Assembly: GCA_015060905.1 (NCBI GenBank)
Contig: SUXQ01000003.1
Coordinates: 62,001 to 126,000, forward strand
DNA: 64,000 nucleotides
Source: Bacteroidales bacterium
GTDB lineage: Bacteria > Bacteroidota > Bacteroidia > Bacteroidales > Bacteroidaceae
Direction of reading: 5' to 3'
In this document: positions 24,982-34,233 of the stretch, piece after piece
How positions within the stretch are numbered: position 1 is the first letter of the stretch
Layout: each line of letters opens with the position of its first letter
The notes under the pieces: generated by a model
Told to the model about the DNA's origin: nothing
Database searches by the model: none
What the model saw: the letters and a program-made list of their open reading frames with translations, nothing else
Program-made: the position numbers and the translations under genes

Positions 24982-26838
24982 CTATTTTATTATAATTCCA
25001 AACTCGGCAACTGTGTAAATGCCACTATTGTCGGCAGTCTCTATCGGCTCAATTTTCACGAAGCGCACATTTTGCGACTTTTCAAACATCACATTTTGCA
25101 CAATGGGATTGTTGCGTATATTCTCAAACTCTCTATCGGCACCCTCTTGCTGCCACGTTTGACCATCAAGGCTCGTGTATAGGCAATATTTTGTAATAAT
25201 ACCCTCGCCGTTCACTTTCTCGACGGGGACGTACGCAATTCCTTTTATCTTTATTTTTTCCGTCAGGTCTATTATCAATGGTTGCATGTCCTTGCTTTTC
25301 CAAACAGTCGCAACATCATTGTCGAATATTTTTTTACCATCGTTACCGAGTGCCACCCATGCTGACGAAGAAAAATATCCTTTTTCTGTGGTACTGTTTG
25401 CAATAAGGTCGGGGCAAAGGAAAAGTCCTACGCGCAGAATTTCGGCTGTTCGGCGACACTCTTCGATGGTTACACGAATCTCATCGGCGGCAGTCTCGGA
25501 AAAGCGCAACAGACGTTTGTAGCCTATGGTCGTTCCCTTGCCGACGGTTATCCACTGTCCGTCAATAAGAAGCTCTACTTTGAATTTTTCCACACGTTGC
25601 CCCTTTGCGATATTCTCCTGTAACATTATACAGTTTATCGTTGCACCCTTTTTCACTTTATATGTGACACTGCTGCCCTGTTCTATCCTTTTTATTTTGT
25701 CCCCGTTTTTTACAAAATTCTCGACAAAAGCATTGCGCAGATAGTCGCCAAACTCTTTCAAGCGCACAGAGTCGATAGGATGAACTTTACCCTCTTTTGT
25801 CGGAGGGATATTCAACAGCAAAGAGGAATTGCTACCCACCGACGAAAAATATATGTCTACAAGATTTTTCAGCGAACGCACGCGATTATTCTGACTCTCG
25901 TGATAGAACCACCCGGGACGAATGGAAACATCTGTCTCTGATGCGTACCAGAATAGTTCCCCGGCCTTTGTGATAAGGTCGCGGCTGCCAAGGTCGCGAC
26001 TCGTCTCGTCGATGCTCAACTTTTGTCTAATCTCGTCACTGTTTTTATATACTTTGGGAGCGAGAGGCGTAACGTTCCACTCGGACTCTCGTCCCTTGCC
26101 ACTTTCGTTGCCCACCCAACGAATATCGTCACCGCAAATGGCAGTAACAGCCTCGGGCTGCAAACGGTGAATAGTCGCGGTGATTGCTTCCCAATCGTAC
26201 ACTTGCACCTTTCCATTGGGACCCTCGCCACATGCTCCGTCGAACCACACTTCACTAACCTCGCCATAGTTTGTGAGTAGTTCGGTAAGTTGGTTGATGA
26301 AGTATTTATTGTATTCGGGAGAGTCGCCGTAGGTGGGTGCGTTTCTGTCCCAGGGTGACAGATATACTCCGAACTTAATCCCATGCTTACGGCAAGCGTC
26401 GCTTATCTCCTTTACAATATCTCCTTTGTATGGAGAATTTTTAACACTATGCTCGGTGTATTGCGACGGCCACAAGCAAAATCCATCATGATGTTTGCAG
26501 GTAAGAATTATCAGTTTGAAGCCACCGGCTTTCAGAGATTCCACTATCTGATTGGCGTCAAAGGCTGTGGGATTGAACAGCGAGGGAGACTCGTGACCGT
26601 CGCCCCATTCGCGATTGGTGTATGTGTTTATTCCATAATGCAGAAAGGCTGTGAGCTCCATCTGTTGCCACTCCAATTGGTTGCGGGTGGGTGTCACACG
26701 TGCCGCAATGTCGATAATCTCTTCTTGTGTCGCATTTTCGGGGATTATTGCATGTTTTTCGTATAATTTTTCGCTCTGTGTTGTACACGAAAGGAGTGCT
26801 AATGCTGTCAATATAAGTGTGAAGATGTTTTTTTTCAT
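24982..26838 (-). CDS. Alpha-L-fucosidase (GH29) lipoprotein with discoidin-like C-terminal domain
   Basis: A 618-residue lipoprotein (lipobox ALLSC, Cys18). The catalytic barrel contains ELTAFLHYGINTYTNREWG, HHDGFCLW and GIKFGVYLSPWDRN. The likely nucleophile is D200 in EVWFDGACGEG. GH29 enzymes release terminal alpha-L-fucose from glycans. The last 140 residues (GYFSSSAWVALGNDGKKI to FVKIEPIE) look like an F5/8 type C (galactose-binding) domain. The gene runs convergent to yidD, four bases away, and is separated from korB by a terminator. The lipid anchor and domain order suggest action on host or plant glycans at the cell surface or in the periplasm. Its acid/base residue cannot be pinpointed by eye. 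Confidence 0.92.
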   Translation of the reverse strand: MKKNIFTLILTALALLSCTTQSEKLYEKHAIIPENATQEEIIDIAARVTPTRNQLEWQQMELTAFLHYGINTYTNREWGDGHESPSLFNPTAFDANQIVESLKAGGFKLIILTCKHHDGFCLWPSQYTEHSVKNSPYKGDIVKEISDACRKHGIKFGVYLSPWDRNAPTYGDSPEYNKYFINQLTELLTNYGEVSEVWFDGACGEGPNGKVQVYDWEAITATIHRLQPEAVTAICGDDIRWVGNESGKGRESEWNVTPLAPKVYKNSDEIRQKLSIDETSRDLGSRDLITKAGELFWYASETDVSIRPGWFYHESQNNRVRSLKNLVDIYFSSVGSNSSLLLNIPPTKEGKVHPIDSVRLKEFGDYLRNAFVENFVKNGDKIKRIEQGSSVTYKVKKGATINCIMLQENIAKGQRVEKFKVELLIDGQWITVGKGTTIGYKRLLRFSETAADEIRVTIEECRRTAEILRVGLFLCPDLIANSTTEKGYFSSSAWVALGNDGKKIFDNDVATVWKSKDMQPLIIDLTEKIKIKGIAYVPVEKVNGEGIITKYCLYTSLDGQTWQQEGADREFENIRNNPIVQNVMFEKSQNVRFVKIEPIETADNSGIYTVAEFGIIIK

Positions 26839-26856
26839 AGCCTTTCTTGTTACAAA

Positions 26857-26889
26857 AAACGCGGTTGCCCTGAAAAGCCAACCGCGTTT
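26857..26889 (-). terminator. Terminator after korB
   Basis: Perfect 11-bp stem (26857-26867 with 26879-26889), loop of 11 bases, followed on the minus strand by a T-run. It ends the korA-korB transcript before the fucosidase gene. Confidence 0.85.
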
Positions 26890-26899
26890 ACTATAATTC

Positions 26900-27904
26900 T
26901 TATTTTATTTCCCACGTTTCGTTGGTGGCAAGAAGCTCGGTAAAGTTGTGATACTTTTTCGTCTTTTTGACCTCCTCTATCTGTTCATAAATAGAATCGT
27001 TGTATGTAGGAGCATCAACGTCCCTGATTACTCCGAATGCAATGGGGAAGTCCGGGCCCTGCATCAATGCAAGTTTCAAATGCAAGGTTGTGTCGGCGCA
27101 GTGTGCATCGTGAACAAGAATATCATTTTCGGTAATTCCATTCTCGCCTATTTTCACAACTTTCAGCCCGAAGCCCTCTTGCACAAGACCATATTCGTTG
27201 TTTGCACCGAATATCATGGGCTTGCCGTGAACAAGATGTATGGAATTTTTAGCGCGACCCTCTTTGTTATACACACTCTCGTGAGTGCCATTGTTGAAGA
27301 TTACGCAATTCTGCAGTACCTCTGTCACTGCCGCGCCCTTATGCCGGGCGGCAGCCTTCAGACACTCCACTGCTACGGGCATGTCCGTTGCCACACAGCG
27401 TGCGAAGAAACGTCCGCGTGCGCCGAAACACAATTCTGCGGGAGTAAAGGGGTCCTCCACTGTTCCGTAAGGAGAGGATTTACTAACAAAGCCGCGCTCG
27501 GACGTGGGAGAATATTGTCCCTTTGTCAGTCCGTAAATGCGGTTGTTAAGCAGTATCATATTAAGGTCTATGTTACGTCTAACAGCATGAATAAAGTGGT
27601 TACCACCGATGGCAAGACCATCGCCGTCGCCCGACACCTGCCATACGGTAAGGTCGGGATTGGCAATTTTTACACCTGTGGCAATAGCTGCCGCACGTCC
27701 ATGAATAGTGTGGAATCCATAAGTATTCATATAATAAGGCAGACGCGACGAACAACCGATTCCCGAAATTACAGCCGTCCGGTGGGGAGCAACCCCAAGT
27801 TCGCTCATAGCCTTATGCAGTGCGCCCAAGAAAGAGTGGTCGCCGCAGCCCGGACACCAACGAGGCTGTCCGAATTTAAAATCTTGTACTGTATATTCGC
27901 TCAT
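26900..27904 (-). CDS. korB: 2-oxoacid:ferredoxin oxidoreductase, beta subunit
   Basis: A 334-residue thiamine diphosphate-binding subunit. Near the N-terminus WCPGCGDHSFLGAL supplies cysteines for the Fe-S cluster. GDGDGLAIGGNH followed by LLNNRIYGLTKGQ is the ThDP/magnesium motif. With KorA it oxidises 2-oxoglutarate (or a similar 2-oxoacid) with CoA to the acyl-CoA, CO2 and reduced ferredoxin. It lies three bases downstream of korA in the same operon. The substrate is inferred from the common Bacteroidales annotation and cannot be read from the sequence. Confidence 0.9.
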   Translation of the reverse strand: MSEYTVQDFKFGQPRWCPGCGDHSFLGALHKAMSELGVAPHRTAVISGIGCSSRLPYYMNTYGFHTIHGRAAAIATGVKIANPDLTVWQVSGDGDGLAIGGNHFIHAVRRNIDLNMILLNNRIYGLTKGQYSPTSERGFVSKSSPYGTVEDPFTPAELCFGARGRFFARCVATDMPVAVECLKAAARHKGAAVTEVLQNCVIFNNGTHESVYNKEGRAKNSIHLVHGKPMIFGANNEYGLVQEGFGLKVVKIGENGITENDILVHDAHCADTTLHLKLALMQGPDFPIAFGVIRDVDAPTYNDSIYEQIEEVKKTKKYHNFTELLATNETWEIK

Positions 27905-27907
27905 GGT

Positions 27908-29761
27908 TTATTCCTCCATTATTTTTGTGAATGCCTCCACAAGGTTAGAGACTGTGAAGGGCTGTCCTTTTACTTCGTTATATTGATAGGGGTTGAATCC
28001 GTCTATTTTCATGCGCAGGAAGGCTGCAAACTGCCCGAGGTTCTGCTCGGCAACAACAACCTTCTTGTATCGACGCATTACTTCTGCAGCGTTGCGGGGC
28101 AGAGGGTTGATGTATGTAAAGTGTACATGAGCAGCTTTTTTGCCATTTTTGTTAAGTTCGTCTGTTGCTTCGCGCAGGTGTCCGTATGTACCTCCGAAGC
28201 CCACGATGAGTAATTCAGCATCCTCGGCACCATAAACCTCGACGTTGGGAATGTCGTCGGCTATGCGCTCGACCTTTTCGGCACGCAGCTTGACCATAAG
28301 TTCGTGGTTGTCGGGTGCGGTGGAGATTGCACCTGTTGCGTTGCTCTTCTCGAGTCCTCCGATGCGGTGCATGAATCCGGGGGTACCGGGTACCGCCCAA
28401 TAGCGTGCCATTGTCTCGGGGTTACGCATATAGGGTGTCCAGCCCTCGGCCATTGCGGGTGTCACAAAGTTGGGCTTAATGTCTGCAAATTCGTCAATAT
28501 TTGGGAGTTTCCATGCTGCCGAGCCGTTAGCAATAAAGGCGTCAGTGAGCAGTACCACAGGGGTCATGTGCTCCACTGCTATCTTACAAGCATTATAAGC
28601 AGCATCGAAGCAGTCGGTGGGAGAGGTTGCCGCAATTACAGGCATGGGGCTTTCGCCGTTGCGTCCGAAGAGTGCCTGCAAAAGGTCAGTCTGCTCGGAC
28701 TTTGTGGGAAGGCCGGTAGAAGGACCTCCACGCTGCACGTTTATAATTACCAAAGGAAGCTCTGTTATTACAGCAAGGTTCATCGCCTCGCTCTTAAGGC
28801 AGATGCCGGGACCCGATGTTGAGGTACACGCCAATGCTCCGGCGTATGCAGCACCAACGGCTGATGCGCATCCGGCAATTTCATCCTCGGCCTGCATTGT
28901 AATTACGCCCATAGACTTGTGCTTCGCAAGCTCGTGCAGAATGTCTGTTGCGGGGGTAATAGGATAGGAGCCGAGGAATAGTTTAAGGCCTGCTTTTTCG
29001 GCTGCGGCCATAAGGCCGTATGCGGTAGCCTTATTGCCGTTGATGTCCATATAAAGTCCTTTTGCCTTTTCGCCTTTGCTCTCTATGCGGTAGGTGTGTG
29101 CTATGGATGCGTGGGTATTGTGTCCGAAATTGTATCCGTCGTTAAGCACCTTGATGTTTGCTTCGGCAATTTCGGGTTTTTTGGCAAATTTGTTTCTTAT
29201 CATGCCCTCGGCGAGCTTAAGGTCGCGGTCGAATATCCAGCATACAATACCTAATGCCAGCATATTTTTGCAACGGAGCATGCTTTTATTGTCAAGGCCG
29301 CTCTCTTTAAGGCTCTCTACACACATTGAAGAGATGGGGCAGCTTATAATATCATTTTTAATGCCAAGCTCGGCAATGGGGTCATCGGTCTTAAATTCGG
29401 CTTTTTCGAGGTCTTTGGCTGTAAAAGAGTCCGAGTCGATGATTATTGCGCCTGTGGGTTTGCAATATTTATATTGTGTCTTTAGGGCGGCGGGATTCAT
29501 TGCCACAAGCACGTCGCAAGCGTCGCCGGGGGTCAATACTTTGTCGGCTCCGATGTGTACCTGAAAGCCCGAAACGCCGGTAAGTACTCCTTGCGGGGCG
29601 CGTATGTCTGCCGGATAATCGGGGAATGTACAAATGTCATTTCCTACCGTTGCCGATATTGTAGAAAAGATGTTTCCTGCCAACTGCATGCCGTCACCCG
29701 AGTCACCCGAGAAACGCACGATTACTTGGTCGAGGGCTTTAATTGTTGTCTGTTCTGCCAT
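27908..29761 (-). CDS. korA: 2-oxoacid:ferredoxin oxidoreductase, gamma-alpha fused subunit
   Basis: A 617-residue subunit. Residues about 10-190 form the gamma domain (RFSGDSGDGMQLAGNIFS, then GVLTGVSGFQVHIGADKV). The rest is the alpha pyrimidine-binding domain (YPITPATDILHELAKH and STSGPGICLKSEAMN) and the transketolase C-terminal-like end. Gamma-alpha fusion is common in Bacteroidetes. The ATG at 29761 is preferred over a TTG five codons upstream. No separate delta or ferredoxin gene lies next to it, so the electron acceptor ferredoxin is encoded elsewhere. Confidence 0.92.
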   Translation of the reverse strand: MAEQTTIKALDQVIVRFSGDSGDGMQLAGNIFSTISATVGNDICTFPDYPADIRAPQGVLTGVSGFQVHIGADKVLTPGDACDVLVAMNPAALKTQYKYCKPTGAIIIDSDSFTAKDLEKAEFKTDDPIAELGIKNDIISCPISSMCVESLKESGLDNKSMLRCKNMLALGIVCWIFDRDLKLAEGMIRNKFAKKPEIAEANIKVLNDGYNFGHNTHASIAHTYRIESKGEKAKGLYMDINGNKATAYGLMAAAEKAGLKLFLGSYPITPATDILHELAKHKSMGVITMQAEDEIAGCASAVGAAYAGALACTSTSGPGICLKSEAMNLAVITELPLVIINVQRGGPSTGLPTKSEQTDLLQALFGRNGESPMPVIAATSPTDCFDAAYNACKIAVEHMTPVVLLTDAFIANGSAAWKLPNIDEFADIKPNFVTPAMAEGWTPYMRNPETMARYWAVPGTPGFMHRIGGLEKSNATGAISTAPDNHELMVKLRAEKVERIADDIPNVEVYGAEDAELLIVGFGGTYGHLREATDELNKNGKKAAHVHFTYINPLPRNAAEVMRRYKKVVVAEQNLGQFAAFLRMKIDGFNPYQYNEVKGQPFTVSNLVEAFTKIMEE

Positions 29762-29930
29762 GATTATAATGGTCAAAAAAAATGGGTTTATTATTCGTTA
29801 TTTCTTCTGCATATTTTTTCGCGCTCCAAATTTCGCAAACATTTGTGAGAACAAAAAATATTTAGGCAAATATTTGTAGTTTTTACACTTATTTGCCTAA
29901 ACAATAGTACTTAACGGTGCGAAAAGGGTA

Positions 29931-32396
29931 TTATTCCATTTCTTCGCCGTAACCGTCGTAGTTGTTCATATTTTCGCTCGGTTTTTTGGTTGGCTTTTTA
30001 GCTTTCATGTTACCGAAACTATATGTCAAAGTTGCGTTTATGGTGCGTCCGCCGCGCCACGTGTCGGCGTCGCGACGGAAATTCTCGCTGCTTGTAACTG
30101 TGTGCCAACGGCGCGAGTCGAGTATGTCGCGTGCGCTTACAGCGAGGCTCCAATGTTGGTCGAAGGCTTTGCGAAGGCCGAGGTCTAACGAATAGCCGGC
30201 CTTGCGGTAGCCTTGTGCCACAATGCGACGAGCATCGTAGCGTCCGGTTGCCTGCAGGGTTATTCCCCAGGGCAGCATGTAGCTACCTGTCATTCGTGCG
30301 TTCCACGAGAAATTTTCATCCTCCTTACCGACGATTGTCTGGTCGTTTATCGTGTAACGGAAGCCATCGAGCTTATAATAGAAGAGATTTACAGTGGTTG
30401 TAAGGTCGAACTTTTTCCACAGACGATTTTTTCCGATAATTTCGAGGCCTGCCGAATTTGAGTTTGCAACATTTTCGCTTGTTGTGTAAATGATGTTGCC
30501 CACATTGTAGCTGATGCGTTCAATAACATCCTCGGTTGTGCGGTAGTAGGCCGAGACAGAAAGTGTATGCTTGTCCCAATTTTTTATATAGTTAAGCTCG
30601 TATGCGTTTGAATATTCGGGTGTAAGGTCGGGGTTACCGAATGAGATATTTGTCGAGTCGGTAATATTGCTGAATGAGTTTAGCTGTCCGCCCCACGGAC
30701 GACGCAGACGTCGTGTGTAGTTTGCTTGAATTTCGTGTCCGCCGTCCATACTGTAAGAAACGAAGAGGCTGGGAAAGAGCGAGAAGAAATCTTTTTTTGT
30801 GTATGCAGGATTTTCTCCACTGCTCTCCTGTGCCCAATCGAGCGAGCGGGTTTTTGTCTGCCAATATTCGGCGCGCAAGCCCACCTGATAGCCGAACTTG
30901 TTTATTCGTCCCGAGTATGTTCCGTACAGCGCGTGAGTATCCTGTTTGTAGATGAATCGGTTGAATAGTTTTTCATCGAGCGCCGTATGCTCTCTGTTGC
31001 TATATGTAAATACAGGGCTTTCGTCGTTCGAGAAACGACCGCTGTAACCTGCCTCGATTCGTGCATTTTCACTGAGTTTATTTTCGTAGTCGAGCTTAAC
31101 CTCGGTCGAGCGGTTTTTCATTTCGTTTCGTTGAAACTGGTAGCTGTCGAACGTTGTTTCTGCGGCAATATTCTCTACAGTCTGGTCGTAGGCCGTCTCG
31201 TTCTTCATGTTCCATATATTGTGATTCACCGAAAAGTCGATAAAATGAGTATCGCTGAAGCGGTGAGTGTAACCTCCCTCGATATTGTACATCCGGGGAG
31301 TATTCTCGCCGTCAGTCACGCGGACACGTCTGCTGGAAACCTCTGACGAAACGATACTGCCACTGCTGGCAATGATTGTATTTTTATTGTCGCCACCGCC
31401 CTGCATGGTGCTGAAGTTTACATAAATATCATCTTTTACCGTAGGGTGCCACGTAAATCCTGCGCGACCGAAAATATTATTATGTTCGCGTTTGCCATCG
31501 TTTGTCTGCAGCTGATAGCTTTCTCTGTCAAAATACTCGGTGTATGTTTCACCGCCATTCTCGCGTTTGTTCGAACGGTAATTGAGGCTCGCGTATGCAT
31601 CGAATTTACCACTGCTGTAATTTATGTTTCCGCTTGCATTGTAACCACCTTTGCTGTCGGCGCCTGCCTGCACGCTGCCATAATGTCCGGCCTTGCGGTT
31701 GCGTTTGAGGACAATATTTATTATTCCGGCTGTTCCTTCGGGCGAATGTTTGGCCGAGGGATTTGTAATAACCTCTATTTTTTCGATACTCTCGGCAGGC
31801 ATCTGCTGAAGAATGTCGCCCTGATTGTCGGCTGTGAGCCCCGAGGCCTTTCCGTTTATCCACACGGTCACACTCTCGCTGCCGCGCAACGACACACTAC
31901 CCTCGTTGCTAACCTCGACCGATGGAATATCTGTAAGTACGTCGGTAACCGAGCCGCCGGTGGATGCTATACTTTGGTCTACGGTAAATACTCGTTTGTC
32001 AATTTCGAAACTCATCTGCGAACGTTGTTCGGAAACAACAACCTCTTTCAAGAGTTTCTTATCCTGCTTAAGTAAAATTTTTCCAACATTTACCTTGCTG
32101 CTGCTTGTTGCAACAGTGACCTTTTGAGTATCCGTCAGATAGCCGACAAAGGAGAATTGCAGAGTGTAGTTCCCCGCCTTTACCCCTGTGATAATAAAGT
32201 AACCATTCTCCTCGGTGTTACAACCTGTCAAAGGCGCGGTTGTCCCCTGCGGAATAAGCGCAACCGAGGCAAATTCAATAGGCTCTTTGCTCTTGGCATC
32301 CAAAAGCACACCCTGTATGACACCTTTGGCAGTTTGGGCATTTGTCGCTACGGCAATAGCGATAAAAAGAACAAGTAACGATGCTAATTTTTTCAT
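29931..32396 (-). CDS. Outer-membrane beta-barrel receptor family protein with carboxypeptidase-like N-terminal domain
   Basis: An 821-residue protein with a signal peptide (MKKLASLLVLFIAIAVATNAQ), then a carboxypeptidase regulatory-like domain (about residues 25-110, KGVIQGVLLDAKSKEPIEFASVALI). A plug-like domain follows (TGGSVTDVLTDIPSVEVSNEGSVSLRG and INGKASGLT), and then a long beta-barrel. This is the layout of the family related to TonB-dependent receptors (outer membrane protein beta-barrel family) in Bacteroidetes. No TonB box can be identified with confidence and no SusD partner follows. The transported ligand cannot be deduced. The ATG at 32396 is the natural start. The last residues (DGYGEEME) are acidic and follow the probable last barrel strand. 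Confidence 0.92.
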   Translation of the reverse strand: MKKLASLLVLFIAIAVATNAQTAKGVIQGVLLDAKSKEPIEFASVALIPQGTTAPLTGCNTEENGYFIITGVKAGNYTLQFSFVGYLTDTQKVTVATSSSKVNVGKILLKQDKKLLKEVVVSEQRSQMSFEIDKRVFTVDQSIASTGGSVTDVLTDIPSVEVSNEGSVSLRGSESVTVWINGKASGLTADNQGDILQQMPAESIEKIEVITNPSAKHSPEGTAGIINIVLKRNRKAGHYGSVQAGADSKGGYNASGNINYSSGKFDAYASLNYRSNKRENGGETYTEYFDRESYQLQTNDGKREHNNIFGRAGFTWHPTVKDDIYVNFSTMQGGGDNKNTIIASSGSIVSSEVSSRRVRVTDGENTPRMYNIEGGYTHRFSDTHFIDFSVNHNIWNMKNETAYDQTVENIAAETTFDSYQFQRNEMKNRSTEVKLDYENKLSENARIEAGYSGRFSNDESPVFTYSNREHTALDEKLFNRFIYKQDTHALYGTYSGRINKFGYQVGLRAEYWQTKTRSLDWAQESSGENPAYTKKDFFSLFPSLFVSYSMDGGHEIQANYTRRLRRPWGGQLNSFSNITDSTNISFGNPDLTPEYSNAYELNYIKNWDKHTLSVSAYYRTTEDVIERISYNVGNIIYTTSENVANSNSAGLEIIGKNRLWKKFDLTTTVNLFYYKLDGFRYTINDQTIVGKEDENFSWNARMTGSYMLPWGITLQATGRYDARRIVAQGYRKAGYSLDLGLRKAFDQHWSLAVSARDILDSRRWHTVTSSENFRRDADTWRGGRTINATLTYSFGNMKAKKPTKKPSENMNNYDGYGEEME

Positions 32397-32526
32397 TTAT
32401 ATATTATTTTATAATCTTCATTAAAAATTTTGACATTTTTAGTCCGCAAAGGTTTAATCGCATCGCACATTTTTTTATAAGAGAATAAACATTGCCCCAA
32501 TAATTGTTTATTTACGGGTTTTTGAG

Positions 32527-32534
32527 TATATTTG
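32527..32534 (+). promoter_or_regulatory. Putative promoter for efp (-7 box TATATTTG)
   Basis: Exact TAnnTTTG match with a TTG at 32504-32506, twenty bases upstream, where the -33 element is expected. It is 48 bases before the efp ATG. Confidence 0.7.
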
Positions 32535-32581
32535 CACGCTCAAAATAAGGAATAACAATTTAATAAAAAAACAGTATACTT

Positions 32582-33148
32582 ATGATTAATGCACAAGACA
32601 TTAAAATCGGAACAGCAATCCGCATGGATGGCAAATTGTATTTTTGTATAGACTTCTTGCATGTAAAGCCCGGTAAAGGAAACACTTTCATGCGTACAAA
32701 GCTGAAAGACATTGTTGATGGCTACGTACTTGAGCGTCGTTTCAACATCGGCGAAAAGCTCGAGGATGTACGTGTAGAGCGTCGCCCCTATCAGTATCTC
32801 TATCAGGAGGGTGATGACTACATCTTCATGAACAACGAGACATACGAACAGATTCCCATCCCCGGACATCAGATTAACGGATTGCCCTACATGAAAGAGG
32901 GAATGACACTCGAAGTTGTTACAGACGCAACCACAGAGACAGTACTTTTCGCAGACATGCCCGTTAAGGTTGTTCTTGCAATCACATACACAGAGCCCGG
33001 ACTCAAAGGCGACACAGCAACAAACACCACAAAGCCCGCTACACTCGAGACAGGTGCCGAAATTCGCGTACCCCTCTTCATCAACGAAGGCGAGCTTGTC
33101 GAGGTTGATACACGCAACGGCGACTATGTAGGCCGCGTAAAAGCATAA
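32582..33148 (+). CDS. efp: Elongation factor P
   Basis: A 188-residue translation factor of three small beta domains that helps ribosomes at polyproline stretches. The loop that carries the modified or functional residue reads KPGKGNTFMRTK, keeping lysine at the usual tip position. The C-terminal signature (GAEIRVPLFINEGELVEVDTRNGDYVGRVKA) fits EF-P. A modification enzyme such as EpmA or EarP is not seen in the window. It has its own promoter and a strong hairpin after the stop. Confidence 0.96.
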   Translation: MINAQDIKIGTAIRMDGKLYFCIDFLHVKPGKGNTFMRTKLKDIVDGYVLERRFNIGEKLEDVRVERRPYQYLYQEGDDYIFMNNETYEQIPIPGHQINGLPYMKEGMTLEVVTDATTETVLFADMPVKVVLAITYTEPGLKGDTATNTTKPATLETGAEIRVPLFINEGELVEVDTRNGDYVGRVKA

Positions 33149-33164
33149 CAAACAAACTAACTAA

Positions 33165-33205
33165 CGAACATATACTTGCTTATCAGACAAGCAAGTATAT
33201 GTTCG
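33165..33205 (+). terminator. Hairpin terminator after efp
   Basis: Perfect 17-bp stem (33165-33181 with 33189-33205). It covers the ATG that would start the longest reading frame of the next gene, so the downstream TTG start is more likely. Confidence 0.85.
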
Positions 33206-33235
33206 CAATTTTCAGCAAACATAAAACAAAAAGTC

Positions 33236-34231
33236 TTGTTATACTCTATTATTATACCCGTCTACAACAGAGCAAACGAAGTAAAAGAACTTCTTGAAAG
33301 CCTTTGTGCGCAGACAGTAAAACCCTTTGAACTGTTAATAATAGAAGATGGCTCAAATGAACGATGTGATTATCTGCTTGATCACTATCGTTCATTTTTT
33401 CCTATCCACTATTATTATAAGCCAAACTCGGGGCGCAGCGACACTCGCAACTATGGCCTTGAACGTGCAACAGGCGACTACATGCTATTCTTCGACTCGG
33501 ACGTAATACTGCCGCCCCAATATTTCGAAAAATTAGAGGCTGCAATGGCCGAGGACTATGCCGACTGCTTCGGAGGACCCGACGCAGCCGACAATTCTTT
33601 CAACGACATGCAAAAAGCAGTGAACCACTCGATGACCTCTTTCTGGACAACCGGCGGAATACGAGGCGGCAAGGCTGTGATGGAAAAATTCTGCCCACGC
33701 ACCTTTAACATGGGCTTGTCGAAAAAGGTGTACGACACTGTCGGAGGATTCGAGGACATGATGGGCGAAGATATCGACCTGAGCCTGAGAATAAGGGCTG
33801 CGGGATTCAAGATACGCCTTATCAGAGAGGCATTTGTGTATCACAAACGCCGCGTAGACCTCGGCCGTTTCTTCAAGCAGGTGAACAACTTCGGGCAAGC
33901 ACGAATATGGTTAAAAATAAAGCATCCCGGCTCGCTGAAGATAGTTCACGCATTGCCGGCACTGATGCTGGTGGGCGCAGCCCTGCTGTTGATAGCATCA
34001 TTCTTCTGCCCTGCACTGTTATTGTTACCTCTTATATATCTGTTGCTGATATTTTCAGACTCTTTGTCAAAAAACAGAAGTTTGAAGGTAGCTGCGCTAT
34101 CAGTGGTAACAGCCATAGTGCAAATAACAGGCTACGGTACAGGATTCATTAAGGCCGTATGGTTCAAAATAATACTGCGCCAGCCGCTTGAGACTAAAGC
34201 TAAATTGACTAAACTCTACAATAGAGGTTAA
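33236..34231 (+). CDS. Glycosyltransferase family 2
   Basis: A 331-residue GT-A type enzyme. The N-terminus YSIIIPVYNRANEVKELLESL and the metal-binding FFDSDV (DxD-like) are typical of GT2. Two C-terminal membrane segments (PALMLVGAALLLIASFFC and LLLPLIYLLLIFS) suggest work at the cytoplasmic membrane face, perhaps on lipid-linked or cell-surface glycans, although the substrate is unknown. I chose TTG 33236 because it begins at the canonical LYSIIIPVYNR, whereas the only upstream ATG (33176) lies inside the efp hairpin. Ribosome binding before TTG is weak, so the start is not certain. radC follows after two bases. Confidence 0.85.
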   Translation: MLYSIIIPVYNRANEVKELLESLCAQTVKPFELLIIEDGSNERCDYLLDHYRSFFPIHYYYKPNSGRSDTRNYGLERATGDYMLFFDSDVILPPQYFEKLEAAMAEDYADCFGGPDAADNSFNDMQKAVNHSMTSFWTTGGIRGGKAVMEKFCPRTFNMGLSKKVYDTVGGFEDMMGEDIDLSLRIRAAGFKIRLIREAFVYHKRRVDLGRFFKQVNNFGQARIWLKIKHPGSLKIVHALPALMLVGAALLLIASFFCPALLLLPLIYLLLIFSDSLSKNRSLKVAALSVVTAIVQITGYGTGFIKAVWFKIILRQPLETKAKLTKLYNRG

Positions 34232-34233
34232 TT

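Noticed and set aside
26948-28213. Long plus-strand open frame opposite korB/korA (421 codons)
   Set aside because: It lies wholly antisense to well-recognised genes, has Cys/His-rich composition typical of a shadow frame, no ribosome site, and no family resemblance.
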